From Centrapalus pauciflorus (taxonomy: Eukaryota; Streptophyta; Magnoliopsida; Asterales; Asteraceae), in contig JAANYP010000390.1 in the NCBI GenBank assembly GCA_020465985.1, forward strand, positions 1 through 64,000: a DNA stretch of 64,000 nucleotides, given 5' to 3'. The position numbers and the translations under genes were made by a program. Positions 11,811-23,640 of this stretch are shown here, piece by piece (positions within the stretch are counted from its first letter, which is position 1; each line of letters starts with the position of its first letter). The notes under the pieces were generated by a model. The model did not search any database. It worked only from the letters and a program-made list of their open reading frames with translations, and was not told the origin of the DNA.

Positions 11811-14800
11811 ATGTCAGGATCAGGATCAGGTGATATTCCCAGCAACATGAACCCACAACAGATGTTTGAAATGATGCAACAATTTCTAGCCCAACATTCA
11901 GAACAACAAAACAAAATGATGCAAGAACAGTTTCGTGCCAGAGATGAGGCCGAAGCTAAAAGACGTGAAGATAAGAAAAATAAAAGAAAAGAAAAGCAAG
12001 TCCAGACCAATGAATCTGATTCTGATAATTCAAATCCTGAAACTCAAATTGCTCAGCCAAAAGGCTGCAAGTTTAAGGATTTTAAAGCGAGCGGTGCCCT
12101 GAACTTCGAGGGTACTGTAGATCCGATTCAGGCGATGGATTGGATCAGTCATACGGAAGAAATTTTTAGAATCTCTGACTGTTTAGATTCTAAGAAAGTG
12201 AGCTACGCGTCTGCGTTGTTTGTTGGAGCAGCTCGCGCATGGTGGAAGACACAGCGAAGCATATACGGGGAGGAAGTCATTCAGACATTGGAATGGAACC
12301 AGTTTCTAGACATGTTCAACGCGAAATACTGCCCGGTTGACCAGCGAGATAAGATGGAAGTCCAATTAATGCAATTGACTCAGGGAACGAAGACTGTAGA
12401 TGAATACGAACACGAATTTTCGAGATTATGTGGCTACTCTTCTTACCAAGTGGCAACAGAGGAAAGGAAAATGAATAGGTTCCGAGTAGGACTCAATCCC
12501 AGATATCGACATCCCATGAGTGCGATCAAATATAAGAGCTATCTGGAAATGGTAGAAGCAGCGAGACAGATTGAGCGAGGGTACTTAGAGTATGGTGATC
12601 AGCTATACGTTCCGTCTACTAACCCGATGAATCCGTCTCCTCCAAAGAAACAACGATTTGGCAGATTCTTTAAGCCAAATAAGTCTCAGTCACAATCTCA
12701 GCAATCCCATCAGCATAGTTCACAACAGAAAGCACAAGTTTACTCCCTCACGAACGAGCCACGATTCTGCAAGCGATGCAGAAAGTCACACATGGGGTTG
12801 TGCAATCCAGAAGACGTTACTTGCTTTGCGTGCAATATGATCGGTCACAGCAGTGAGGAATGTCCACAGCAGGGACGAGGATGTGCGAAGTGTGGTAAGA
12901 GAGGACACTTCATGTACCAGTGTCGAAGCGGATCACGTTATCAGTCTCAATCATCAGCAGGAGGTTCTACAGGGAAAAGTTCTGCTGCAACGCCGACTGC
13001 AAGAACTCGAGCCTTTCAGATAACAGCAGAAGAAGTGAAAGAAACACCTGATGTGGTTACCGGTATGTTCTTACTTAACTCCATTCCTGCTAGAGTATTA
13101 TTCGATTCCGGCGCCAGTCGTTCTTTTATATCCACATCTTTTGCACGAAGGCTACATAAAGCTCCATCAAAGCTTCCCATAATACTTGATATTGAGACAG
13201 CCAGTAACAATTTTGTTATGGCTGAATCTGTCTACCGAAACTGCACTCTGCTCGTAAATAACATCGTATTCAACCTCGATCTCATCCCGATTCCATTAAA
13301 AGAGTTTGACGTCATCATCGGCATGGACTGGTTAATGAACAACGAGGCTACAATTATCTGCAACCGGCGAGTCATCAGAATCAAGTCTTCAGACGGTCGA
13401 GTACTTGAGATCAAGGGCGAGAAGCGAAAAGGTGATCACTGCTTCATTTCTATGGATAAAGCTTATAAGTATCTATCCAAGAGTCGCGAGTCCTATCTGT
13501 GCTACGTTTTATCTGAATCCAACTCTGAAAAGAAATCGTTGTCCGATATTCCTATCGTCTGTGAGTTCCCAGACGTATTCCCTGACGATATTTCTGGAGT
13601 GCCACCGGAACGTCAAGTTGAGTTCAGTATTGACTTGGTTCCTGGTGCGGCTCCTATTGCTAAAGCTCCCTACAGACTTGCACCTGCAGAAATGCAGGAA
13701 ATGTCAAAACAGTTGCAAGAGCTGTTAGAGAAGGGTTTTATCCGACCGAGTTCTTCTCCGTGGGGTGCACCAGTCTTATTTGTCAAAAAGAAAGACGGAA
13801 CTTTCCGTATGTGCATCGACTACCGCGAGTTGAACAAGGTTACCATAAAGAATAAATATCCTCTGCCCAGGATTGATGATCTGTTTGATCAACTGCAAGG
13901 AGCTAGTTATTTCTCAAAAATAGATCTCCGTTCTGGGTATCATCAACTGAAAGTAAGAAATGAGGATATTCTGAAGACAGCCTTCCGTACAAGATACGGT
14001 CATTACGAATTTCTCGTGATGCCGTTCGGCTTAACAAATGCACCAGCGGCATTCATGGATCTCATGAATCGTGTGTGCAGACCAATGTTGGATAAATCAG
14101 TTATCGTGTTCATAGACGATATTCTGATTTACTCCAAAACGGAGGCTGATCATTCTATCCATCTGCGGCAATTGCTAGAGTTATTAAGAAAAGAAAGACT
14201 CTACGCAAAATTCTCTAAGTGCGAATTTTGGCTCAGACAGGTATAATTTCTATTATATATGTCTTGAGCTATTTCCTAAGTATTCTTTGATTTACATCAG
14301 AACTTGAATTCCTACTTTGATTTTTATAGATCCAGTTCCTTGGCCATGTTGTTTCTGGCGAAGGGATTTCCGTTGATCCTTCGAAAGTCGAGGCCGTTCA
14401 GAAATGGCAAACGCCTCGTAATGCCTCTGAGATCCGAAGTTTCCTTGGATTGGCCGGTTATTATCGGCGATTCATAAAGGACTTCTCAAAGATTGCTGTG
14501 CCGCTTACAATGCTAACACGAAAGAATACTCCTTTCGTTTGGACCGATAAACAGCAAGAGGCATTCGATATTCTGAAGCAAAAGTTGATTCAAGCGCCGA
14601 TCCTAGCCTTGCCAGAAGGTAATGATGATTTCGTTGTCTATAGCGATGCCTCTGGTACTGGCTTAGGATGTGTTCTGATGCAAAGGGGAAAAGTAATTGC
14701 CTACGCTTCAAGGCAATTAAAAGACTATGAGAAAAGTGCACCAACTCATGATCTTGAGTTGGCTGCTGTTACCTTTGCGCTGAAGATCTGGCGTCACTAT

Positions 14801-16471
14801 CTATATGGGACTCGGTGTCAGCTCTACACCGATCATAAGAGTCTCAAATACCTTTTCACTCAAAAAGATCTGAACATGAAACAGCATCGATCCTTGGAGC
14901 TTATCAAGGATTATGATTGCGAGATCTTATATCATCCCGGCAAAGCAAATGTTGTCGCGGATGCGTTGAGTAGAAAAGTATATCCAGAAAAGTGCTGCTA
15001 TGCCCTAACTCCAGTTATATTCTCTTCTGATCTTATTGAAGATATTCGAGTTGCTCAAACTGAGGCACAGAAAGAAGAGAATATTGATTCTAAAAATCTT
15101 AAAGGGCAGTTACAATTTCTAACTCTGAACCATTTGGGACTTCACTGTTTCAAAGGAAACCGAATCTGGATTCCTAAGTATGGTTCAATCCGTAGCACTC
15201 TTCTATCCGAAGCTCATCAGTCCAAGTTATCTATTCATCCTGGCAGCTCAAAGATGTATTTTGATCTGAAAGCTGATTACTGGTGGCCAGGAATGAAGAA
15301 AGACATCGGAAAATGTGTTGAAAGCTGCAAAGTATGTCAGATGGTTAAGGCAGAACACCAGAAACCCTTCGGGGATATGCAACCACTGCCAGTTCCTGAA
15401 TGGAAGTGGGAGCATATAATAATGGACTTCATTACGAAGCTGCCGAAAACCAAAAGACAACACGACTCCATCTGGGTAGTCGTGGATCGATTAACGAAGT
15501 CAGCTCACTTTATACCGATGAAAGAAACATATTCTCTCGATAGATTGGCACAACTATATATCACCGAAATAATTTCTCGCCACGGTGTGCCGAAATCTAT
15601 CGTATCTGATCGTGATAGTCGTTTCACATCTAGATTCTGGCAAGCTCTACAAGACGGGATGGGTACTCGGATCTCTATGAGTACTGCTTATCATCTTAAT
15701 GCAGATGGCCAGAGTGAGCGTACTATCCTAACTCTAGAAGATATGCTTCGTGCCTGCATTCTTGATTTAGGTGGTAACTGGGATGACCACTTGCCGTTGG
15801 TCGAATTTTCATACAATAACAGTTATCATTCAACAATCAAGATGGCTCCTTTTGAAGCTCTATACGGAAGAAAGTGCAGAACTCCTACCTGTTGGCGAGA
15901 AACAGGCGAATCGCCAATAGCAGGACCTGCCCTTCTACAGTTGACTCACGAGAAGATTCAACTTGTTCGAAGAAATATTCTTGAAGCTCAAAGCAGGCAG
16001 AAGTCATATTATGACAATCGGCATAGATCCATAAGTTTTGCAGTTAACGATTGGGTGATGTTAAAAGTATCCCCAATGAAGAATGTGGTACGGTTCATTA
16101 AAAGAAACAAGCTAGCTCCGAGATTTATCGGACCGTTCAAGATTGTGGAAAAGATAGGAAATCAATCTTATCGTCTTGATCTACCAGCGGACTTAGCTGG
16201 AATACATCCTGTATTCCATGTTTGTCATTTGAGAAAGAGCTTAGCTGACGAAAGAGAAATACAGATACCACATGTTAACCTACAGATAGATGAGAAGCTT
16301 CGCGTGGTAGAAGAGCCAGAACGTATTCTGGACTCGAAGACTAAGAAGCTTAGAAATAAAGAAATACAGATGGTGCTCGTCCAGTGGAAACACCACAAAG
16401 GTTCGCATCAGTCTTGGGAATCCAGAGATGTTATGAAAGCTACTTATCCCAGTCTGTTCGAACATAGCTAA
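11811..16471 (+). CDS. Ty3/gypsy Gag-Pol polyprotein, interrupted by an 89-bp GT-AG intron
   Basis: Exon 1 is 11811-14240 (810 codons) and exon 2 is 14330-16471, phase 0, about 1,523 residues in total. Domains in order: capsid (about 95-215), two CCHC knuckles (about 337-370: CFACNMIGHSSEEC and CAKCGKRGHFMYQC), aspartic protease (FDSGAS, about 431), reverse transcriptase (MCIDYRE near 662; FIDDIL catalytic pair near 769-770), RNase H (YSDAS near 916; YTDHKS near 976), integrase zinc finger (about 1113-1147) and D,D,E near 1176, 1237 and 1273, then a GPF/Y segment and a chromodomain-like tail near 1491. Read without splicing, translation stops six bases after the donor, giving an 811-residue Gag-PR-partial RT. 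No other break is seen. The start is the first good ATG after the primer site. Confidence 0.9.
14241..14329 (+). other. Candidate spliceosomal intron within reverse transcriptase
   Basis: 89 bp beginning GTATAA and ending TTTTTATAG, T-rich as plant introns are. Removing it exactly joins codon 810 to the following codon in phase 0 and restores the conserved FLGH motif of RT. It contains an in-frame stop at 14244. The related gypsy2 pol (52956-55796) is continuous at this position. Whether it is spliced cannot be seen from DNA. Confidence 0.75.
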
Positions 16472-16508
16472 CTTCGGGGACGAAGTTTATGCGTGGTGGA
16501 GCCCATTC
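16472..16508 (+). other. gypsy1 3' untranslated segment and weak polypurine tract
   Basis: Only 37 bp separate the stop codon from the 3' LTR. The expected polypurine tract is imperfect: GTGGTGGAG followed by CCCATTC directly before TGTAAC. By contrast gypsy2 has AACGGGGGAAGAT at this place. Confidence 0.4.
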
Positions 16509-16700
16509 TGTAACAACCTAATTTTCTATCAATCATGTAACGCTTGATTTTGATATAATAATGTAATTTTGTTATATTATTATGTTGCAAATATTAATTA
16601 AGTAAATATGATTTTAAATTATATTTATGATATAATTAAAATGAGTAAAACAAAAGAGATGTAAAATACAAAAATAGAAGTGGGTTAAATACAAATGAAG

Positions 16701-16707
16701 TATATAA
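16701..16707 (+). promoter_or_regulatory. Probable LTR promoter TATA box
   Basis: TATATAAACT lies about 40 bp before a CT-rich tract (CTCTCTCTCTC) that resembles a plant Y-patch/5' leader. Equivalents are TATAAATA in gypsy2 (minus strand, 59625-59632) and GTATATAAAC in the solo LTR (minus strand, 39627-39636). This implies a U3 of only 200-400 bp. Confidence 0.6.
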
Positions 16708-16880
16708 ACTAAATGATGATCATTTAAGATCATTATTACAATTAACTCTCTCTCTCACTAACCTCTCTCTAAAACCTACGGATTTCTCACAAATCCATCA
16801 AAAAGCTCTATGAAATTTGCATTTAAAGTCAAGGAAGTTACAAATAGCAACAATCAACAACAATCTACAAAGATTTAGAG

Positions 16881-18527
16881 GTAATATTTCATTTAAATTC
16901 GAAAATTTTAGTATGTTGGTTCGGTTTTATGAAAAACCGAAACCAAGAGATTAAAATGTGGAAATTATGTGTTGCATGTGTATAAATTTAGAAGATTATG
17001 ATGAATCTAAGTTAATAAATGTGATAGAAACAAAGATTTTGGGTTAGATCTTTCAAATTATGAAGAAATCGGAATTTTTGATGAAAAATAATGTTCTTGA
17101 CAAAATTCCATATTTTTGATGATCTTGATTAAATTAAGATGTTTTTGATCAAAGAACTTAGTATAAAAACACTCAAATAATGGTAATACAACAATATAAA
17201 ACATTGCATGTTAATATAAATAAGTTTTGGGAAATTTTATGAAAAATCTGAATGAGCACATTCAAGAACATCAAGAACAAATTTTCTGGAAATTCTAAGT
17301 CTTGAGTCCGAATTCGGTTGGAACCGAATTCGGATGATGTGCCCAATTCGGATATTCCACAATTCGGACAACACTATTTCGGATTTAATGATCCGAATTC
17401 GGTACCTATATAGATTTTAATCCTAATTCGGATGTAACATTACGGATCCTGAATGGTCCGAATTCGATTGCCACTTCGGATGCGTCCGAATCCGGGCTAA
17501 TCCGAATCCGGGTCCGCAATCCGGATATATCCGAAATTGAGGGATCCGAAACCCAAATTTTATATATTTGATATTACAATTAAATGAATGATTATATATA
17601 TTGTTAAATATATTAATAGAGGACTTTTGAGAAATATTGAGACAAAGAATGATTTGTGAAATAAATAAGTTATCAGAATCAGATAGAATTAAAGATTTTA
17701 ATGACCAAAAGATGATGAAATTCCATGATAAAGATGATAATAATGATATGAAATTGACATGATATTATCATGAATGATTTTGAACAGGTTCAGTATATTC
17801 TGAACAAAGATTAAAAAGACTTAAAGACTTGAAAGCGGGTCTCTGATTTGAAAAGAATTGACAGAACAGATTGACAAAGATAAAATCCTGAGATAACTCA
17901 GGTGGCAGATTCTTATATCTGTTTGACCAAGACCCAGACCAGTGAGTTATAGATATTCAGATTGAACATGCATAGATCCGGTTGAGATATATTGTTGCTG
18001 ATAGATTTATTGATATTCACTTTATCAGCTGGAATGAGACCTGTGCACACCATGGATGGGTGTTGCCCAGTGGATCATGATAGCTATTTGATTATCTTTT
18101 CATATTGCATTTAATATTGCTTCAGACTTTGCTTTATGATTCATTGCTATCATGACTTCTAAGACATATGCTTACATCATTGATCAGACATTTGATAGAT
18201 TGATTCAGCTTGACTAGCCCTTATGGTCTATTGTTCTAGACCCGGCTATTTCACCAGTTCTTATGAACTTGGTAATGACCTCCGATGTTCCGCCATATTG
18301 ACTTACTGGTAGCTAGCCCAGTATGTGGCTGATCCCCACGATTTAAGCGTGAGTGTGGCTTGAACATCATCCGATTCTTATGATACTATATCTCAATCAT
18401 GAGGGCTGTAGCGGCAGCCAAGACATATCACGCTAAGACTAATGACTCCGCTTGACACGCATGTTGATATTGAAAATCTATAAACTCACTAAGCGTTGCT
18501 TACACATGTTGCTTTAATATTTTACAG
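16881..18527 (+). other. Candidate leader intron inside the LTR
   Basis: Donor-like TTTAGAG|GTAATA lies about 104 bp after the CT tract; acceptor-like TTTTACAG|GAAAAGCC is preceded by CTCACTAAGC, a good branch-point candidate. Homologous pairs occur in gypsy2 (donor at 59417, acceptor ending 57967, minus) and the solo LTR (donor at 39409, acceptor ending 37834, minus). If real, splicing would remove most of R-U5 from the mRNA but leave the primer site and gag start. Inference from conserved sequence only. Confidence 0.5.
17295..17545 (+). repeat. Array of degenerate TCCGAATTCGG palindromes in the LTR
   Basis: About fifteen to twenty occurrences of ATTCGG, CCGAAT or TCCGAATTCGG at irregular spacing within 250 bp. 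It lies about 790-1,040 bp from the LTR start. The gypsy2 LTRs and the solo LTR have arrays of the related TTCGAA at a similar place. CACTA1 inserted within the end of this array in the 5' LTR. Confidence 0.8.
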
Positions 18528-18875
18528 GAAAAGCCAAAGGAAAATCACCTGCAGGACCTAGTACTTAGGTCATTCAAGATTCAAGTTTTGAAGATTTTCT
18601 AGACCACTACTCAACAAATCTTACTGGTACTGATTGGAAGACAACAATTGTGGTGGTTCTGGGTAGTTTTGATGTAATGTATGATATTATGATTAGATTA
18701 GATGTTACCCTTTTATAACTTTATTTTGAAATATGTAAACTTAATCCTAATCTTGTATGTACATGTAATTTTATTATTCCGCAATTTAATTACCCTATCT
18801 TAGTATGGTTGATATTGTATTGCTATTTGTGGGACCTAGACTCTGAGGACTGACCCGGAAGGGGTGGTCTTCACA

Positions 18876-19749
18876 CTATCCCTCTCTCATCCTTCTTGTT
18901 TCTGAACACAAATCTTGTACCAATTGCTCTCTTTCCTTTAGGAAGATCAACTAGAGTCCATACATTCTGAATCTTGAATTGTAGTAGTTCTTCCGGCATT
19001 CCCTCAATCCAAGATGGATCTTTCAAAGCCTCTGATGCCTTTTTAGGTTCTAACTGTGACATGAAATAGGCATGTTCAAATGCAGCTAGACTGAATTCAG
19101 GAACTGCTGATTCAGCATCAGTAGACTCCTTGTGAACCATTCGCCTGGTCTGCACAGGAGTGCGTGGATCACCCATTATCTGATTGAGAGGATGATACTT
19201 GTAAACTCTGAGTGTTAGCTCTCTATCTGTCTGAAAAGAAGTTCCTAGATTTGTATCTTCTCCTTCAAGACCACTTGATGGTTCAACTTCAGGAACAGCT
19301 TGACTAGAAGATGGGACTGTTTCCCTTCGTGATGGAGCTGTTCCCTCAGGACTTGAGATTGGCACTTCATAGTTTGGATTTGAATCATGTTGAGCATCCA
19401 GTACCCCTGGTGGGTCACAAGATAGAAGTGGTAGAATAGTATACTCATCCCATTGATCAGAATCTTCAACAGTCTGAAACTTTGTGCCAACAGCTTCAAC
19501 ATTTGTGCTACCAGCATGAGAATTTGTGTTGGCAGCTTCAACCCTGTTTTCATCAGTTTCTGCAGTATACTCAACAAAGCTCAGAGAATTAGTTAGTGAG
19601 TCTAAATCAAACAACCAATCATGACCAGTGCCTTTGATATTTGCAGCGTTTTCATTAAATTCAACATTGGCACATTCTTCAACACACTGTTATATACCCT
19701 ATAGGCTTTGCTTTGAGTGGAGTATCCTACAAAGAAACCTTCTTCAGCC
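18876..19749 (-). pseudogene. copia A pol: linker and start of reverse transcriptase, truncated by gypsy1
   Basis: Reads from 19614 to 18876 on the minus strand. After a low-complexity Ser/Thr/Glu-rich linker it enters the RT N-terminal region typical of Ty1/copia: SWIEGMPEELLQFK, NVWTLVDLP, and FRNKKDERG directly at the gypsy1 LTR junction. 19615-19749, which should link it to integrase, is out of frame. The catalytic part of RT is missing from this side. Confidence 0.85.
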
Positions 19750-20949
19750 TTACTTTAAAACTTTCCTATGATGGAATAACTCATATGAAGTTTTCCCTTG
19801 TGATTGAACAACCTGAACCCTATTTAGAACATAACAAGCTGTATTGACTTCTTCTGCCCAAAAGGTCATTGGCAGTTTGGAATCAGCTAGCATGGTTCTA
19901 GCAGCTTCAATTAACGTTCTGTTCTTTCTTTCAGATACACCATTTTGTTGTGGTGTTTTTGGTGCACTATATTGCCTAGCAATACCTTTAGACTCACAGA
20001 AACTGTTTAGGATATTATTTTTAAACTCAGTTCCATTGTCTGACCTTATCACCTTAACTTTTAAGTTGGATTGGTTTTCTATCTTAAGAATAGATGAATT
20101 AACTAGCTCAGCAGTTTCATCTTTAGTCCTAAGAAAGTATACCCATGTGAATCTGGTGAAATCATCAACAATGACTAAACAGTAAGCTCTTTTATTCAAA
20201 CTCAAAACAGATGTTGGACCAAAGAGATCCATATGAATAAGATGAAGAGTAGATGAGATTGAATTTACTTCTTTGGCCTTATGAGAAGTTTTGTGTTGCT
20301 TGCCTTTAAGACATGCTACACAATGATCATCACAGATGAAATCCTTTTGTGGTAAACCTCTTACCAAGTTCTTTTTGACTAAAACATTCATAGACTTGAA
20401 GTTCATGTGACACATCCTTCTGTGCCAAAGAGCAGACTCATTAGATGATGCCTTGGATATCAAACAGCTTAAAGTACTTGATTTCGATAAAAGATCTGTG
20501 TCCAAACAGTAGACATTGTCCTTTCTTGGTGTTCTAAGTAAAACAAGATTTTCAGGTATTTTAAAATCTTTTGAAAGAACAATGCACTCAGAATCTGTGA
20601 AAATAACAATATTTTGTTTATCACAGATTTGAGACACACTTAATAAATTGTACTTTTGCTGTTCAAAATATAAAACATCATTGAAAAACATATTGCCTAC
20701 TTTGACAAAACCTTTACCTGTGACCTTACCTCCCTTGGAACTTCCTCCAAATGCAACAAAACCTCCTTCAAATCCTTTGAAATTTGACAAGCATTCGGGA
20801 TTGCCTGTCATGTGCCTAGAGCATCCAGAGTCCAAATGCCATCTTGTTTTATGTTGTGACATGTGGGTGCCCTGCACAAATAAAAGCTTAGTTAGTAGTG
20901 GAGTAAACCCAAACCAAGTTGGTTTTGGGTTATCCTTGTGCATTGACAT
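19750..20949 (-). pseudogene. copia A pol: aspartic protease and integrase
   Basis: A continuous 399-codon stretch. The protease active site is LDSGCSRHM near residue 40; the integrase zinc finger is HRRMCHMNF...C..C near 178-215; the catalytic core shows VIVDDFTRFTWVYF near 258 and RSDNGTEF near 303 with SERKN near 340. These are the family marks of Ty1/copia (gag-PR-INT-RT-RH order). The frame is lost on both sides: around 20945 toward gag and before 19750 toward RT, so the polyprotein cannot be made whole. Confidence 0.9.
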
Positions 20950-23265
20950 AACTAAACACTGTTTGTGATTTTTTATACTTAGTGAGATCCACTGGTTTCC
21001 ATGAAGAATATTTAGTTATGACATGAGGTATCCAGATGTTCTTTCCAACCTTTGCTTTAACAGTCTCAGATGATCCATTACCAGTTCCAGTTTTAAGCTT
21101 AGCAGTTTGAACTGGAACCTTAGTGCTAACAGCTTCAGAGTTTGCACTACTAGTTTCAACTTTAGGCCTGGCAGTTTCAATATCTGTATCAACAGTTTGA
21201 TCTAAGTTTTTGCCTTTAACACACCATATCTGTTTAAAAACTGATTTGGGTTTTGCCAAAACTTGTTTTTGGTGTGTGGACTGTTTTTTATTTACTTTTA
21301 AAAACCTGTGATCAACTGTTTTCTTTAGAACTGGTGCAGTAGATGGTTTGGCCTTTTAATGATCTGTGTTTTGAACAAATGCATGCTTCTTAATCACAGT
21401 CTGTATTGCAACAGATGGTTTGTACAAGCAATTCCTGGCCAAATGGTTTTTCCTGCCACAATGGAAACATCTTTTGACTGTTTTGATTGGAGAACCAGTT
21501 TTGTTGGACCATAACTAGTTTTTATTCCTTTGATTTCCCCTTACCTGCTGTTGTGTGGGAAACTTTTGAACACCATGCTTTTGGCATGTGCAGATTGGAA
21601 CAGTCTTACCCCTTTTATTACCTTTTGAGGAATATGCAGAGTTACAGTTAGAAGGTACAGAAACATGTGGAGCAGCATGGCATACACTCATCTTCTCTTT
21701 TCCTTTCTTACTGGGGTTAGAGGTTTCTATAGGTGCACTCATTTTTTTGTGGTCTCTCTCAACTTCTTTGCACTCACATCCTTCATCTGGAATCAGGTCT
21801 CCTTTTGATTCAGGACTGCTGTCAAGGATATGATCTACAGTTGTCATGGACTCATCTAATGGTTCATTAACAAGCCTATCAGCAACTTCAGTCATTGGAT
21901 GAATGTATTTGTTGTTGTATGGGGGTGGAGTGGCTCTGTATCCTATACCTTCTTTAGGATTGAGTTGAGATTTTACCCTATCTTTGAATTGAACTTCCAT
22001 TAGGCGCTCCAGCATTTGATTTGCCAATTTGAAGTTTCCTAAATCTATATTGACAGATTCTATTTTCTTGTTAGCTTCTAGCACTTTCTGTTCAGCCTCA
22101 TCTAATTTCTTATTTGAAGACTCTATTTTCTTATTCAGCTCCTTTTTCTCCCACTCATGATATGATCTATCATGTCCCATTTGAATCTCATTATCTTTAT
22201 AGCCATTGATCAATTTTTCAAGATCTTCTATTGCATGCATGTATTCATATCTCCCTTCTTCCATCTTAGCTAGAATTTTGCACATGCTCTTATTATGATC
22301 TCTGTACTTTTTAACCATATTTTTGCATGTTTGAGAGCAGAGTTTAGCATTCACCTCAGATGGTAGTTCAGTGGAAGTGACATTAGATGTTTCTGCCATA
22401 AGAGCTTGATTTTGAAACTCTTCCTCTGTCTGATCACTCCAGTCAAACACATTGTCTTCTTGAGAAACAAGTGCTTGTGATGATGAAGCTTGAGTAGTTT
22501 GCTGAGGCCTTGGTGGCTGTTGAATTTGGGATCTGCATTCTCTGGCAAAGTGTCCAAGCTTATGGCATTTAAAGCATTCAACTTTTGATTTATCAAATGC
22601 TGGTTTGCCTTCTAGTCTAGCTTGGAAATTGGATCTGCCAGTTCTTTTCAGAAACCTTTTAGCCCTCATAGTCAACATTGCATGCTGCCATTTTAAGTCC
22701 ATCTCTTCTAGATCATCTGGATGGATTTGTTCTAAATCTTCAGCATATAGAGCAAACATTCCATCATTGGCAACAAAAGCTTCATAATGAGCTTCAGTAG
22801 AGTTACCATCAGTACCTGAAAAGGAATCACAACAGTTAGATTTTTCAGTTAATGCTGTTGACAGCAGAGCAGTGTTATGATTATAAGAAAAAGATTTCTT
22901 TTTAGTTTCAATCTCAGTTTCAAACACTCTCAGACTGTTGTAAAGGTCATCCAACTCTATTTCATCAAGAGTGTCTTTGGTTCTCCATTGGGCAGCATAG
23001 ACTGTCCACTCTTCACCAAGAGATCTAAGAAATTTTCTGTTGACTTCATCTTGATCCAAGCTGACTTTGGCACTCTCCAATTTCACCTATCAATTTATTA
23101 AACCTGTCAAAAATATGAGTAAGGTTTTCATTCTTGCCACCAGAAAACTTTTCATACTGCTGTTTCAGAAGATCTTTTTGATTTCTTTTGGTGCTAGCGT
23201 TGCCTGCAAATCTTTTCTCTAAGGCAATCCAAAGAGAATGAGCAGTATACAACTTTTTAAACTGG
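20930..23265 (-). pseudogene. copia A gag, main part
   Basis: Continues gag from the CACTA junction at 23265. The 23262-23050 stretch has the UBN2-type gag motif (SLWIALEKRF, QQYEKF), then a one-frame shift near 23085 leads into a 523-residue stretch (23086-21515). That stretch has RKFLRSLGEEW, a CCHC zinc knuckle (CFKCHKLGHFAREC, about 22534-22575) and a Lys/Glu-rich coiled-coil-like segment (21990-22260). A second knuckle-like CFHCGRKNHLARNC lies near 21428-21470, out of frame with a stop near 21515 and another near 21357. Non-functional gag/nucleocapsid. Confidence 0.85.
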
Positions 23266-23280
23266 CACTACTACAAAATG

Positions 23281-23640
23281 ACCCTAATGTAACACCGACA
23301 AAATGTCGCATTAGGCCTTAAAAGTGTTGCATTAGGGCTAATGTGACACTTTATCAAATGCCACCTTAGCCAATGTCGCCTTAGGTCTAAAGCGACACTT
23401 TTCTCAAAATATGCAACACATTTTAAAAGTGTTACATATATTTTATAATTGCGACACTTTTAAGATGCAACACTTTTTACATTTTAATGCAACACTTTAT
23501 GATATATTGTCATTAAGCTATGACAACACTTTATTTATCAAATGTGACACTTTTATGGTCTTTCAACAAAATATATGTGACACTATTTATGCTCTCTTGC
23601 AACACTTTTTTTTATTCTTTTTCATTTAATACAAATACAA
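23281..23640. repeat. Left subterminal palindrome array of the Pack-CACTA
   Basis: At least ten copies, in both orientations, of a GCAACACTTTT / AAAAGTGTTGC / GCGACACTTTT word over about 350 bp. The right end has the same words. Likely binding sites for a CACTA TnpA-type protein (inference from family). Confidence 0.8.

Larger units (their letters stand above)
10255..18875 (+). mobile_element. Ty3/gypsy retrotransposon gypsy1 (chromovirus, Tekay/Del-like), 5' LTR split by CACTA1
   Basis: Order: partial 5' LTR (10255-11611), primer site (11615-11626), gag-pol (11811-16471), 3' LTR (16509-18875). Comparing 10255-11611 with 17518-18875 by eye I find two substitutions and one single-base indel, so the element is young. 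It inserted in the opposite orientation into copia A, whose coding sequence resumes at 18876. The first five flanking bases are CTATC; the matching copy should lie left of the window. A chromodomain-like tail (VLVQWKHHKG) at the integrase C-terminus places it among chromoviruses (family knowledge). Confidence 0.92.
16509..18875 (+). repeat. gypsy1 3' LTR, complete (2,367 bp)
   Basis: Begins TGTAACAACC and ends GGTCTTCACA, the TG...CA form. From start to end it holds a TATA box (16701), a CT-rich tract (16747-16777), a splice-donor-like site (16881), an array of TCCGAATTCGG-like palindromes (17295-17545), and CTCACTAAGC followed by TTTTACAG (acceptor-like, AG ending 18527). The same order occurs in the gypsy2 LTRs and the solo LTR at 37534-39923. 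Confidence 0.93.

Noticed and set aside
14230..14450. Pol of gypsy1 as two separate genes with a premature stop
   Set aside because: The intervening 89 bp has GT-AG borders and its removal restores frame exactly, so an intron is the simpler reading, although an inert insertion remains possible.
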